Origin: an uncultured Parabacteroides sp.
GTDB taxonomy: Bacteria > Bacteroidota > Bacteroidia > Bacteroidales > Tannerellaceae
Direction of reading: 5' to 3'
Length of the DNA: 64,000 nt
Assembly: GCF_947855115.1 (NCBI RefSeq)
Contig: NZ_CANTZW010000008.1
Span: 1 to 64,000, forward strand
Below the pieces are notes generated by a model. The model did no database searches, had not been told where the DNA came from, and was given only the letters and a program-made list of their open reading frames with translations. Below are positions 36,474 to 44,479 of this stretch, piece by piece. Every line of letters begins with the position of its first letter. Position 1 is the stretch's first letter. Made by a program: the position numbers and the translations under genes.

Positions 36474-36914
36474 ATGAGATTGAGCGATACATGGTTTACG
36501 GCTCTCTCTGAGAATGAGTCAGGGCAAATGATAACCGTTTACGGGCGGGATGAACTGAATGAGTTCATCGAATCCGGAAAGTTTAAGGAACGTGTCGAGA
36601 TCACTTGGAAATATGAGGGAGATGGGAGAGGGTTTCCTAGCTGTGATCTTGGTAAAAAAATGGAGGCCGTGGAAGAAACGCTCCGTAAAGCGATGGAAAA
36701 GAAAGACAAGCTGGCTATCTTGACCGGAGTCTATACCGGAGGAGGAGAAAAAGTCTGGGTGTTTTACACACGTGCCGTACGTGTATTCGGTGAGCGCTTG
36801 AATGAAGCCTTGGCTTCTTTCGAGCTATTACCCATTTCCATTTATACCGAGATAGACCCGGATTGGGAGGAATATAAGGATATGTACGAGATGAAGGAGT
36901 GGGCCGTAGATTGA
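36474..36914 (+). CDS. DUF695-like protein of unknown function
   Basis: Small soluble protein of 146 residues with no signal peptide or membrane segment. The pattern (SDTWFTALSENESGQMITVYG, charged middle, then VWVFYTRAVRVFGERLNEAL and DPDWEEYKDMYEM) resembles DUF695-family proteins, but this is from memory of the family and is uncertain. It stands alone after the ferritin terminator. Confidence 0.6.
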   Translation: MRLSDTWFTALSENESGQMITVYGRDELNEFIESGKFKERVEITWKYEGDGRGFPSCDLGKKMEAVEETLRKAMEKKDKLAILTGVYTGGGEKVWVFYTRAVRVFGERLNEALASFELLPISIYTEIDPDWEEYKDMYEMKEWAVD

Positions 36915-36924
36915 GTGTTCACTG

Positions 36925-37013
36925 GTGTTGTCCTATGCGTATATCGGTACAAGTCTGTGTGAGTATAGGTGTAGGCTTATACCGGTATACGTGTGAGGTG
37001 ATGCCTATATACG
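36925..37013. repeat. Imperfect short-word repeats between converging genes
   Basis: The gap carries repeated variants of the same word: GCGTATATCGGTAC, CTTATACCGGTATACGTG and TGCCTATATACGTG. A similar element with TGCCTATATCCG occupies the gap at 51959-52040. Both lie between converging genes. The origin and role are unknown. Confidence 0.4.
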
Positions 37014-37018
37014 TGCTT

Positions 37019-38332
37019 TTACCTGCCCATCAAGAATGATTTGAATCCCTCGAAATCTTTTGCCAAGCCAATACTTTGCTTTGTACCTTCCATGAAAGCC
37101 TTCAGTTTCGCCGGGATCTCGATGTTGGCCTCTAATATCTTATCGACAGCCCCTTTGAATTTAGCGGGATGGGCAGTCTCTAGGAACAAACCCGTCTCGG
37201 TCTCGCTTAAATTGCTGTCTATTAATCCTTGATAGCCACAGGCTCCATGTGGGTCGAGGATATATCCCGTTTCTTTATAAACCGCTCGCATCGTAGAGGC
37301 GATTTCCTCGTCTGTATAACGATGTCCGGTGATCAGTTTGCATATTTCTTTATGGGGATCATCAAATGCGCTGAATAGTTCGATGATACGAGCGAAATTA
37401 CTCGGATTGCCTACGTCCATGGCGTTTGCTAGGGTAGCGACTGATGGGCGGGGCGTATAAGTTCCTGTATTCAGATATTCCAGGAATACATCGTTACGGT
37501 TGTTGGCCGCTACGAAACGCTTGATAGGGAGCCCCATCCAATAGGCGAACAATCCAGCGGTGATATTTCCGAAATTACCACTCGGTACACAAACGACTAG
37601 CTCGTCCGCTTTTCCCAGTTTATCCAGTTGAGCATAAGCGTTGAAATAATAGAATGATTGGGGCAAAAAACGGGCTACATTGATAGAGTTAGCCGAGGTC
37701 AGTTTCATATGACGGTTTAATTCTTCGTCCATAAAGGCAGATTTAACCAATGCCTGGCAATCATCGAATGTTCCGTCTATCTCCAATGCCGTGATGTTCT
37801 GTCCTAATGTCGTGAACTGGCATTCTTGGATCGGGCTGACCTTTCCCTTGGGATAAAGCACATACACGTGAATGCCCGGAACCCCTAGGAAGCCATTGGC
37901 GACAGCGCTTCCCGTATCACCGGAAGTAGCGACCAAAACGTTTACCTGTTTCAACCCCTCTTTCTTTATGAAATAACCGAGCAGGCGAGCCATGAAACGG
38001 CCTCCTACATCCTTGAAAGCCAGTGTAGGTCCGTGAAATAATTCAAGGCTATAGATATTATCCTTCACCGATACCACCGGGGTTTCGAAAGAAAGCGTAT
38101 CTTTTACGATACTGTCTAGTACTTCCGGTTCAATGTCTTCCCCGAAAAACATCCGTGCCACCGTACAGGCGATCTCGTGAAAGGATTGGTTCTTCATATT
38201 GGCTATCACCTCCTCGTCCAAGGAGTCGATATACTCGGGCATATATAAGCCCTTATCGCCGGCCAAGCCTTTTACGACAGCCTCTTCCAGGCTAGCAACA
38301 GGGGCTTGTTTGTTTGTGCTGTAATATTTCAT
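37019..38332 (-). CDS. thrC: Threonine synthase
   Basis: PLP enzyme that converts O-phosphohomoserine to threonine, last step of the pathway. It has the YYSTNKQAPVASLEEAV start typical of the family, the PLP lysine in GPTLAFKDVGGRF and the phosphate-binding ATSGDTGSAVA. The 437-residue length is normal. It is the last gene of the operon, three bases after the PGM-like gene. Confidence 0.96.
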   Translation of the reverse strand: MKYYSTNKQAPVASLEEAVVKGLAGDKGLYMPEYIDSLDEEVIANMKNQSFHEIACTVARMFFGEDIEPEVLDSIVKDTLSFETPVVSVKDNIYSLELFHGPTLAFKDVGGRFMARLLGYFIKKEGLKQVNVLVATSGDTGSAVANGFLGVPGIHVYVLYPKGKVSPIQECQFTTLGQNITALEIDGTFDDCQALVKSAFMDEELNRHMKLTSANSINVARFLPQSFYYFNAYAQLDKLGKADELVVCVPSGNFGNITAGLFAYWMGLPIKRFVAANNRNDVFLEYLNTGTYTPRPSVATLANAMDVGNPSNFARIIELFSAFDDPHKEICKLITGHRYTDEEIASTMRAVYKETGYILDPHGACGYQGLIDSNLSETETGLFLETAHPAKFKGAVDKILEANIEIPAKLKAFMEGTKQSIGLAKDFEGFKSFLMGR

Positions 38333-38335
38333 GGT

Positions 38336-39544
38336 TTAATCTTTTAGAAATTCTTTAATAAATTGATCTTTTTCCAGTATGCCATATTTGCCGTTTACTA
38401 CGGAGAATTCATCAAATGTGGTAACGGGATCGGGCTGCTCTCCCGGTTTGTAAATCAGGAAAGGAACCGGGGTATTCGTATGCGTACGTATAGCGCAAGG
38501 AGTAGGGTGGTCCGGAAGGATGGCGATCGCTACCGGCTCGGTCCATTTTTGCGTTTCCTCGTAGATGATACGTACGGCACGGTTGTCCAGATACTCTATT
38601 GTCTTAACTTTCAAGTCTACGTCTCCTTCATGCCCAGCCTCGTCGCTAGCCTCGATGTGTAGGTAAACGAAATTGCTTGTTTTGAGGGCTTCAAGAGCAG
38701 CATATGCTTTTCCCTCATAGTTTGTATCATATAATCCGGTAGCACCCTCTACGTGAAGCACCTCGAGACCGGCGTAAACACCGATTCCCCGGATGAGATC
38801 GACGGCTGAGATCACGGAACCTTTCCCGAAGCCATACATTTCTTGCATCGTCTGCATGGCCGGACGGTAACCTGGAGACCAAGGCCAGATACTGTTTGCC
38901 GGATCTTTCCCTACTGCCATACGTTTGAGATTCACCGGGTGATCCTTTAAGATCTCTTGCGATTTGAGGATTAATTCATTTAATAAGTTAGCGGTCTCTT
39001 GTGCTTCCGGAACTTCCGGTTTTATCATTAAAGGCCGGAAAGGATGGAGGGGAACGTCGTGCGGTGGCGTACAATCCAACCGTTTATCACCTCCTTTAAT
39101 TACCAATAAATGGCGGTAGGAGACTCCCGTATAGAACTTGATACGGTCGGAGCCTAATCGCTCGTTTAGGCATTGGATCAACTCGTCCGCTTCCTCCGTG
39201 GAGATATGGCCGGAAGAGTGATTCTTCAAGATATCACCTTCTACGCAGATTAAGTTACAGCGCATCGCCATTTCACCGGATTGTAGGGCGACACCTATGC
39301 TGGCGGCTTCCAATACACCTCGTCCCTCGTACACGGTTGGTAAATCGTACCCTAGTACCGCCATGTTAGCAACCTCGCTACCGGGATGGAAACCATCTGC
39401 CACAGTCTTCATTCTCCCTGTCACTCCCAGTTCTGCCAGTTTATCCATATAAGGAGTCTTGGCATACTGCATTGGGGTCTTGCCTCCCAGAGCCTCTATC
39501 GGCTCGTCGGCCATTCCATCACCTAAAATGATAATGTGTTTCAT
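38336..39544 (-). CDS. ApgM-type phosphoglycerate mutase-like protein, probable homoserine kinase of the threonine operon
   Basis: Member of the alkaline-phosphatase superfamily, cofactor-independent archaeal-type phosphoglycerate mutase family (MKHIIILGDGMADEPIEALGG, KTPYMDKLAELG, ASDEAGHEGDVDLK, LPDHPTPCAIRTHTNTPVPF). The metal motifs DGMAD, DEAGHEGD and DHPTP are intact. It is set between thrA (2 bases upstream) and thrC (3 bases downstream), exactly where a homoserine kinase is needed, and no GHMK-type thrB is present. PGM-like proteins in such operons have been proposed to replace ThrB. The kinase role is an inference from context; glycolytic mutase activity is the alternative. The length is 402 residues. 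Confidence 0.82.
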   Translation of the reverse strand: MKHIIILGDGMADEPIEALGGKTPMQYAKTPYMDKLAELGVTGRMKTVADGFHPGSEVANMAVLGYDLPTVYEGRGVLEAASIGVALQSGEMAMRCNLICVEGDILKNHSSGHISTEEADELIQCLNERLGSDRIKFYTGVSYRHLLVIKGGDKRLDCTPPHDVPLHPFRPLMIKPEVPEAQETANLLNELILKSQEILKDHPVNLKRMAVGKDPANSIWPWSPGYRPAMQTMQEMYGFGKGSVISAVDLIRGIGVYAGLEVLHVEGATGLYDTNYEGKAYAALEALKTSNFVYLHIEASDEAGHEGDVDLKVKTIEYLDNRAVRIIYEETQKWTEPVAIAILPDHPTPCAIRTHTNTPVPFLIYKPGEQPDPVTTFDEFSVVNGKYGILEKDQFIKEFLKD

Positions 39545-39546
39545 AC

Positions 39547-41988
39547 CTATCGAATATTAGCAATGGATATGATGTCGGCGAATACGCCTGCGGCCGTTAC
39601 ATCGGCTCCGGCACCATATCCTTTGATGATCATTGGATATTCATGATATCTTTCAGTGGAGATCATGATGATGTTGTTGCTACCCTCCAGTTCGTAGAAC
39701 GGATGATGGCTGTCTACGGCCTGTAAGCCGACCTCGCAAGCACCATTCTCCATTTTTGCCACGAAACGGAAACGTTTGCCTTCCGCTTCCAATCGTTGGC
39801 GTTTCTCTTCGAAACCGGCATCCGTATCCTTGATATTCTTCCAGAAATCCTCGAGGGAACCTTCGAAATATTTTTCAGGGATGAATAAATTGCGTTTTAC
39901 ATCGGCTTGTTCCACCGGGTAACCGGCTTCGCGGGCTAGGATGACCAACTTGCGGATTACGTCTTTGCCGCTGAGGTCTATACGTGGGTCCGGCTCGGCA
40001 TATCCTGCCTCCTTCGCCATATGGATCGCCTCACTGAAGGGAATATCGGCACTGATCGTGTTGAAGATATAATTCAGCGTACCGGAAAGTACGGCTTCGA
40101 GTTTCAATATATGGTCACCGCTGTTGATCAAGTCGTTCATCGTATTGATAATCGGGAGACCGGCGCCTACATTCGTCTCGAACAAGAACTTGATGTCTCG
40201 GTGGCGGGCGGTCTCCTTCAGCGTGATATAATTATCGTATGAGGAAGAGGCTGCTTCTTTGTTGGCAGCCACGACGGATACGTTGTTGTTCATCAACGTC
40301 TCGTAAAGATCTGCCACGTCTGGGCTTGCCGTGCAATCCACAAATACGGAGTTGAAGATATTCATCTTTACGATCTCTTCGCACAGGTGCTTCGGGTTAC
40401 TTTCTTCCCCGTTCTTCTTCAGTTCGTCCAGATAATTGTCGAGATTGATCCCTTCCCTGCAGAAAATGGCTTTCTTGGAGTTTGAGATACCTACGACATT
40501 TAGTTTCAGGCCGTTTTGTTGCATCAGTTTTGGCTGCTGGATACGTATTTGCTCCAATAAATTACCACCCACCGTTCCTACACCGGCGATAAAAAGGTTC
40601 AATACTTTATATTCGGACAAGAAAAAAGAATCATGAATGGAGTTCAATGCCTTGCGAAGATATTTATGCTTGATAACGAAAGAGATATTCGTCTCGGAAG
40701 CACCTTGGGCGCAAGCGATCACGCTGATACCCGCACGTCCCAACGTGCCAAAGAGCTTACCGGCGATACCTGGGGTACGTTTCATATTCTCGCCTACGAT
40801 AGCGACAGTAGCCAAATCTTTCTCCGCTACGGTATCGTTCATATCACCTTGCGCACGTTCCAAAGCGAACTCATCATTCAATACTTGCACGGCCAAATCA
40901 GCGTCGGCGTTACGCACGGCGAAAGTCGTGTTGTTCTCAGAACTGGCCTGTGATACCATGAATACGCTGATACCATTCTTAGCGAGCGTCTTAAAGATCC
41001 GGTAGTTCACGCCAATCACGCCTACCATACCTAAACCCTGTACCGTGATCAGGCAAGTGTCGTTGATTGAGGAGATACCTTTGATGATCGCCTTACCTTC
41101 ATCTTTCACCCGGTCTTTTGAGATATAGGTTCCGGGAGCGGTAGGATTGAAAGTATTCAAGATACGGATCGGGATATTCTTATGATAAACCGGATAGATA
41201 GTCGGCGGGTAAATTACTTTCGCCCCGAAGTTACATAACTCCATTGCCTCCGTGAAAGTAAGCCGGTCGATCACGTAGGCGGAGCTGATCACGCGGGGAT
41301 CAGCGGTCATAAAACCATCCACGTCCGTCCAGATCTCTAAGACAGAAGCGTCGAGGGCTGTCGCCAAGATAGATGCAGTATAATCCGAACCTCCCCGTCC
41401 AAGATTCGTGACCTCTCCGGTTTCTGTACTGGAAGAGATAAATCCGGGAACTAAGGACACCTTAGGTAGCGGCGAAAAAGTCTCTTTTATTAGCTTGTTG
41501 GTCAAGTCGAAATCCACGATATGTTTGTTGAATTGCTTGACTGTCTTGATAAATTTGCGAGAGTCGAACAATTTAGCATCCTTGATCACATTCGATACGA
41601 TCAAAGAAGATAGACGCTCGCCATAACTTACGATTGTGTCGGATGTCTTGGCTGATAGATCATTGATCAAATAAACACCTTTGAAAATATTGCTCAATTC
41701 ATCCAGCAAGGCCATCACTTTCTTCTGGATGTCCATGCGTATCTCTTTATCCTCAATCACTCCCTCGATTACGTCTAGATGGCGGGCGATGATTTCCGAT
41801 AATTCTTTCTCGTAGGCGAGATTACCCTTGGAAGCCATGGTAGAGGTGGCCAGTAATTTGTCGGTGATACCCCCTAAGGCAGAGACAACAACGATTACGG
41901 GCTCTTCAATAGCCTCTACTATTTTCTTTACACTTAAGATACTATTCACGGAACCTACGGACGTTCCGCCGAATTTTAATACTTTCAT
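39547..41988 (-). CDS. thrA: Bifunctional aspartate kinase / homoserine dehydrogenase
   Basis: First and third steps from aspartate to homoserine in one 813-residue protein. The aspartate kinase part (about 1-290) begins MKVLKFGGTSVGS and has NLGRGGSDYTA. Two ACT-type regulatory segments follow (about 305-460, with VQGLGMVGVIGV and AIVGENMKRTPGIAGKLF). The homoserine dehydrogenase part (about 465-813) has the nucleotide-binding FIAGVGTVGGNLL, and GTLNYIF and YAEPDPRIDLSGKDV. Order and length match E. coli ThrA, so feedback control by threonine is expected. It starts the thrA-PGM-thrC operon and is preceded by an unusual 309-bp leader. Confidence 0.96.
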   Translation of the reverse strand: MKVLKFGGTSVGSVNSILSVKKIVEAIEEPVIVVVSALGGITDKLLATSTMASKGNLAYEKELSEIIARHLDVIEGVIEDKEIRMDIQKKVMALLDELSNIFKGVYLINDLSAKTSDTIVSYGERLSSLIVSNVIKDAKLFDSRKFIKTVKQFNKHIVDFDLTNKLIKETFSPLPKVSLVPGFISSSTETGEVTNLGRGGSDYTASILATALDASVLEIWTDVDGFMTADPRVISSAYVIDRLTFTEAMELCNFGAKVIYPPTIYPVYHKNIPIRILNTFNPTAPGTYISKDRVKDEGKAIIKGISSINDTCLITVQGLGMVGVIGVNYRIFKTLAKNGISVFMVSQASSENNTTFAVRNADADLAVQVLNDEFALERAQGDMNDTVAEKDLATVAIVGENMKRTPGIAGKLFGTLGRAGISVIACAQGASETNISFVIKHKYLRKALNSIHDSFFLSEYKVLNLFIAGVGTVGGNLLEQIRIQQPKLMQQNGLKLNVVGISNSKKAIFCREGINLDNYLDELKKNGEESNPKHLCEEIVKMNIFNSVFVDCTASPDVADLYETLMNNNVSVVAANKEAASSSYDNYITLKETARHRDIKFLFETNVGAGLPIINTMNDLINSGDHILKLEAVLSGTLNYIFNTISADIPFSEAIHMAKEAGYAEPDPRIDLSGKDVIRKLVILAREAGYPVEQADVKRNLFIPEKYFEGSLEDFWKNIKDTDAGFEEKRQRLEAEGKRFRFVAKMENGACEVGLQAVDSHHPFYELEGSNNIIMISTERYHEYPMIIKGYGAGADVTAAGVFADIISIANIR

Positions 41989-41998
41989 CTTTTTATAG

Positions 41999-42026
41999 TT
42001 GACAGTTGACAGTTGATAATTGACAG
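41999..42026. repeat. Heptamer array (TTGACAG) x4
   Basis: Plus-strand units are TTGACAG, TTGACAG, TTGATAA and TTGACAG, in perfect 7-base register, ending 11 bases before the thrA start codon (thrA is on the minus strand). The pairing partner is the opposite-orientation array at 42155-42168. Confidence 0.8.
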
Positions 42027-42154
42027 TTACCTTGGGTAAATACTCATTATAAACCGGTCAACTTGGGTTTATTATTTAAGAGATAATTTAAAAAGGATTT
42101 TTATAGGTAGTGATAGTTGACTTCCACGTATGACAATAAGCTGCCCATTGTTTA

Positions 42155-42168
42155 TTGTCAACTGTCAA
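42155..42168. repeat. Heptamer array in opposite orientation, two units
   Basis: TTGTCAA-CTGTCAA on the plus strand is the reverse complement of the TTGACAG type. Extended, it can pair with the thrA-proximal array over about 16 bp with one mismatch. Confidence 0.7.
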
Positions 42169-42181
42169 CCGAATTGAAGTG

Positions 42182-42247
42182 TTACATTCTAACCCCCCAA
42201 GGGGTCATCAATGCCCAGGTATAATATGAGGATTCTATACTCATCAT
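42182..42247 (-). CDS. Candidate leader peptide of the threonine operon
   Basis: A 21-codon open frame begins MMSIESSYY and ends MTPWGVRM before TAA. It lies 51 bases after the eamA stop and about 194 bases before thrA, on the same strand. It contains two Thr, one Ile, four Met and two Trp, so it is not a classic Thr/Ile-rich attenuator. It overlaps a small CCCC-GGGG hairpin. Translation is unproven. Confidence 0.35.
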   Translation of the reverse strand: MMSIESSYYTWALMTPWGVRM

Positions 42248-42297
42248 TGACTTTGTCTTGTACTTATTCTTATTCTTTTATATTATGAGGGGCAATA

Positions 42298-43263
42298 TTA
42301 CGCATTATTTTTCATATTGCAAGCGTTTTTGTCAAAAGATTGACTATTTTGTTGCTCAAGGTCTGCTCTACTCTTGCTTTGGGTCACTAAATAGACTCCG
42401 GAAAAGATAAGTGCGGCCGATAATAATTTTGTTACGCTAAAGCTATCTTGACCAATCAATACGGCGATAAAGGAGGCTACGACCGGCTGGATATAATTAT
42501 ACATGCTGACGGTGGTCGGACGGATTCGCTTCAAGGCTGGCGGTATTAATAAATAAGGTACGAATGTAGCCCCGAATAATACGAAGAATATGGCACCTAG
42601 TTCTTGGGTATCGAAGATTTCCTTATGAAAGGCCGGTGTGTTCCATATGGATTCGATGGCGAAAGGTAAAGTGATCAACGTAGAGAACAAGAACATCCAT
42701 TTCATCATTGTGACGGATGAGTACTTGAGTGTTAGCGGTTTGGATACTACCAGATAGATTGAGTACATGAATCCGCTTATCGTAATCAGTAGATTTCCTC
42801 CCAGACTACTTGCTTGACTAGAACCTTGTGCGGATTGGAGTATTAAGGAAACCGCTCCGGATACACCGAATAGTACACCGAACGTTTTCATCCGTGTGAT
42901 AGGTTCTTTCAGAATCAAAGCTGCAAGGATCATGACAAAGATAGGGACGGCTGTAGCGATAATGGAAGCGTCTACCGGAGATGTAGTATTTAATCCCCAG
43001 ATAAACAACCCCTGGTTCAAACCCACCCCGCAAAGGGCACAGAGGCATAGAAGCCCCAAGTCTTTCAGCGGTACTTTTTCGTAGGGTACGAACATGGAGG
43101 TGATCCAGAACATCACACAAGCGAAACTCATCCGCATACATGTTAACGCTTCAGGATGTACATGTTCGGGGAGTAGATATTTGGATACGGGCATATTAAT
43201 GGCAAACAGGATGTTTGCCGTTAATATAAGAAGATGCCCTTTTAACTTTTCTTGGTTCATCAT
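42298..43263 (-). CDS. EamA/DMT-family transporter
   Basis: Inner-membrane drug/metabolite-type exporter of 321 residues with ten predicted helices in two EamA repeats (first starts LLILTANILFAINMPVSKYLL, second LLITISGFMYSIYLVVSKPL). It lies just upstream of thrA on the same strand. E. coli RhtA, a threonine/homoserine exporter, belongs to the same superfamily, so amino-acid export is a reasonable but unproven idea. The minus-strand sequence ahead of it (GGAACTTTGCCTACTTG) is a weak variant of a -7 box. ATG 43263 or the next codon may be used. Confidence 0.85.
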   Translation of the reverse strand: MMNQEKLKGHLLILTANILFAINMPVSKYLLPEHVHPEALTCMRMSFACVMFWITSMFVPYEKVPLKDLGLLCLCALCGVGLNQGLFIWGLNTTSPVDASIIATAVPIFVMILAALILKEPITRMKTFGVLFGVSGAVSLILQSAQGSSQASSLGGNLLITISGFMYSIYLVVSKPLTLKYSSVTMMKWMFLFSTLITLPFAIESIWNTPAFHKEIFDTQELGAIFFVLFGATFVPYLLIPPALKRIRPTTVSMYNYIQPVVASFIAVLIGQDSFSVTKLLSAALIFSGVYLVTQSKSRADLEQQNSQSFDKNACNMKNNA

Positions 43264-43301
43264 AAGAACGATCTTCTGATTATATGTGCAGACTTGTTTT
43301 C

Positions 43302-43329
43302 AAGTAGGCAAAGTTCCTACTTTTTTTTG
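43302..43329. terminator. Hairpin with T run between atpG and eamA
   Basis: AAGTAGG (43302-43308) and CCTACTT (43316-43322) form a perfect 7-bp stem followed by T's on the plus strand. It points away from both flanking minus-strand genes, so its role is unclear. Confidence 0.4.
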
Positions 43330-43428
43330 TAAATCAAAAATATAAGTATTGGTTTCTAAGGTAACAACTCCAATTTTCATAGAATCCCACTGAAAAAGAA
43401 TGATCGTATAATTTGTAGAGATGAATAC

Positions 43429-43478
43429 ACCTGAATATACTCAGATTAATCTTGTGTTTAATCTAAATATATTCAGGT
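43429..43478 (-). terminator. Nested stem-loop ending the ATP synthase operon
   Basis: Outer perfect 11-bp inverted repeat ACCTGAATATA (43429-43439) and TATATTCAGGT (43468-43478) with an inner perfect 7-bp repeat AGATTAA (43443-43449) and TTAATCT (43458-43464). It lies 64 bases past the atpG stop. There is no T run, so it may be a processing or stabilising structure rather than a rho-independent terminator. Confidence 0.5.
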
Positions 43479-43542
43479 ATCACTCATTGATATATTTTGC
43501 ATCTTTATAGACAGCTGCATTATATATGAACGTTTCCTCCCG

Positions 43543-44406
43543 TCAAGATGAAACAGCCGCTCCTCCCATGATATCTAGCAATTCATTAGTGATGGCTTGC
43601 TGGCGGGTTTTATTATATTGTAGGGTTAGTTGCTGGATTAAATCGTTTGCGTTGTCGTTTGCGGTCTGCATGGCCATCATACGGGCGGCATGCTCGGCAG
43701 TCGAGGTATCGAGCAAGGTAGTATAAACAGCCAAATTAAGCAATTTCGGAAAAAGCTGGTTACGCAATTCTTCAGGTGAAGGTTCAAGGATATAATTGGT
43801 GGCCGTAACGCTAGTTTCTGCCTCCGAGAGGGAGAGAGGAAGATACGTTTTATGGGTTACGATTTGGGTAGCTGTATTCTTGAAATGGTGGTAAAGTAAT
43901 TCTACCCGATCTACTTTGCCCGTGGTAAATAATTCCATAAGGCAGTTCGCTAAAGATACGGCACTTTTATAAGATGGTTTTTCGCCGATCGTGACAAAAC
44001 TTGCGTCGAAGCGATAACCCGCCTTATGAAGCTCGTCCGCTATTTTTTTCCCGATAGGGTAGAGGCATGCCTCTATTTGCTGATCCTTATAAGTCTGGAG
44101 TTTAGCAGACAGTTCTTTCCAGATGTTGGCATTGAACGCTCCACATAAGCCTGCGCTTGATGAGAATACGGCGATAGCTACCTTACCCACCTTACGTTGC
44201 TCAGTGTAAGGTGAGTCTAGGTCGCATTCTGCTGAAAGAAGACCGTTTAAGATTGCGGACAGCTTATTTGCGTATGTGAGTGTATGCTCGGTTTGTGCCT
44301 GGGCATGATGAAGCTTAGCCGAGGAAACCATTTTCATGGCGGCGGTAATCTTTTGCGTGCTCCGTATTGAGGCGATCCGAACTTTTATTTCTTTCAATGA
44401 GGCCAT
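43543..44406 (-). CDS. atpG: ATP synthase F1 gamma subunit
   Basis: Central rotor shaft of F1. The conserved start is MASLKEIKVRIASIRSTQKITAAMKMVSSAKL, of which the part to AMKMVSSAKL is the N-terminal helix, and the C-terminus has YNKTRQQAITNELLDIMGGA. I chose ATG 44406; the frame extends upstream to 44490 into the atpA end but those residues do not belong to the family. Length is 287 residues. The gap to atpA is 73 bases and contains heptamer-like repeats. It is the last gene of the operon. Confidence 0.95.
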   Translation of the reverse strand: MASLKEIKVRIASIRSTQKITAAMKMVSSAKLHHAQAQTEHTLTYANKLSAILNGLLSAECDLDSPYTEQRKVGKVAIAVFSSSAGLCGAFNANIWKELSAKLQTYKDQQIEACLYPIGKKIADELHKAGYRFDASFVTIGEKPSYKSAVSLANCLMELFTTGKVDRVELLYHHFKNTATQIVTHKTYLPLSLSEAETSVTATNYILEPSPEELRNQLFPKLLNLAVYTTLLDTSTAEHAARMMAMQTANDNANDLIQQLTLQYNKTRQQAITNELLDIMGGAAVSS

Positions 44407-44479
44407 AATCTTGTTTAGTTGACAGTTTGATGTTGATAAGTAATAGTTGATACAACAGATGCGAAGCAACTGCCAACTA
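44407..44479 (-). repeat. Heptamer-like words in the atpA-atpG gap
   Basis: The 73-bp gap carries TTGACAG, GTTGATA-type words near the atpG start and a GCGAAGCA / TGCTTCGC inverted repeat (44460-44467 and 44497-44504, the second inside the atpA end). It resembles the words seen before thrA. Such a gap is unusual in this tightly packed operon. Confidence 0.45.

Larger units (their letters stand above)
41989..42297 (-). other. Threonine-operon leader region
   Basis: A 309-bp stretch between the eamA stop and the thrA start, on the same strand. It holds a 21-residue micro-ORF near its start, a pair of TTGACAG-type heptamers (42155-42168) and four heptamers just before thrA (41999-42026). The two heptamer arrays are complementary in the RNA and could form a stem of about 16 bp next to the start codon. 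No clear TAnnTTTG promoter is seen, so read-through from eamA is possible. Confidence 0.55.

Noticed and set aside
41999..42168. CRISPR-like array
   Set aside because: The units are 7 bases with no spacers and no cas genes nearby.
41989..42297. Known riboswitch class before thrA
   Set aside because: No recognisable lysine, SAM or other riboswitch core is seen; only the heptamer pairing and micro-ORF.
42818..43141. 107-residue minus-strand open frame inside eamA
   Set aside because: It is an out-of-frame shadow of the clear EamA coding sequence.
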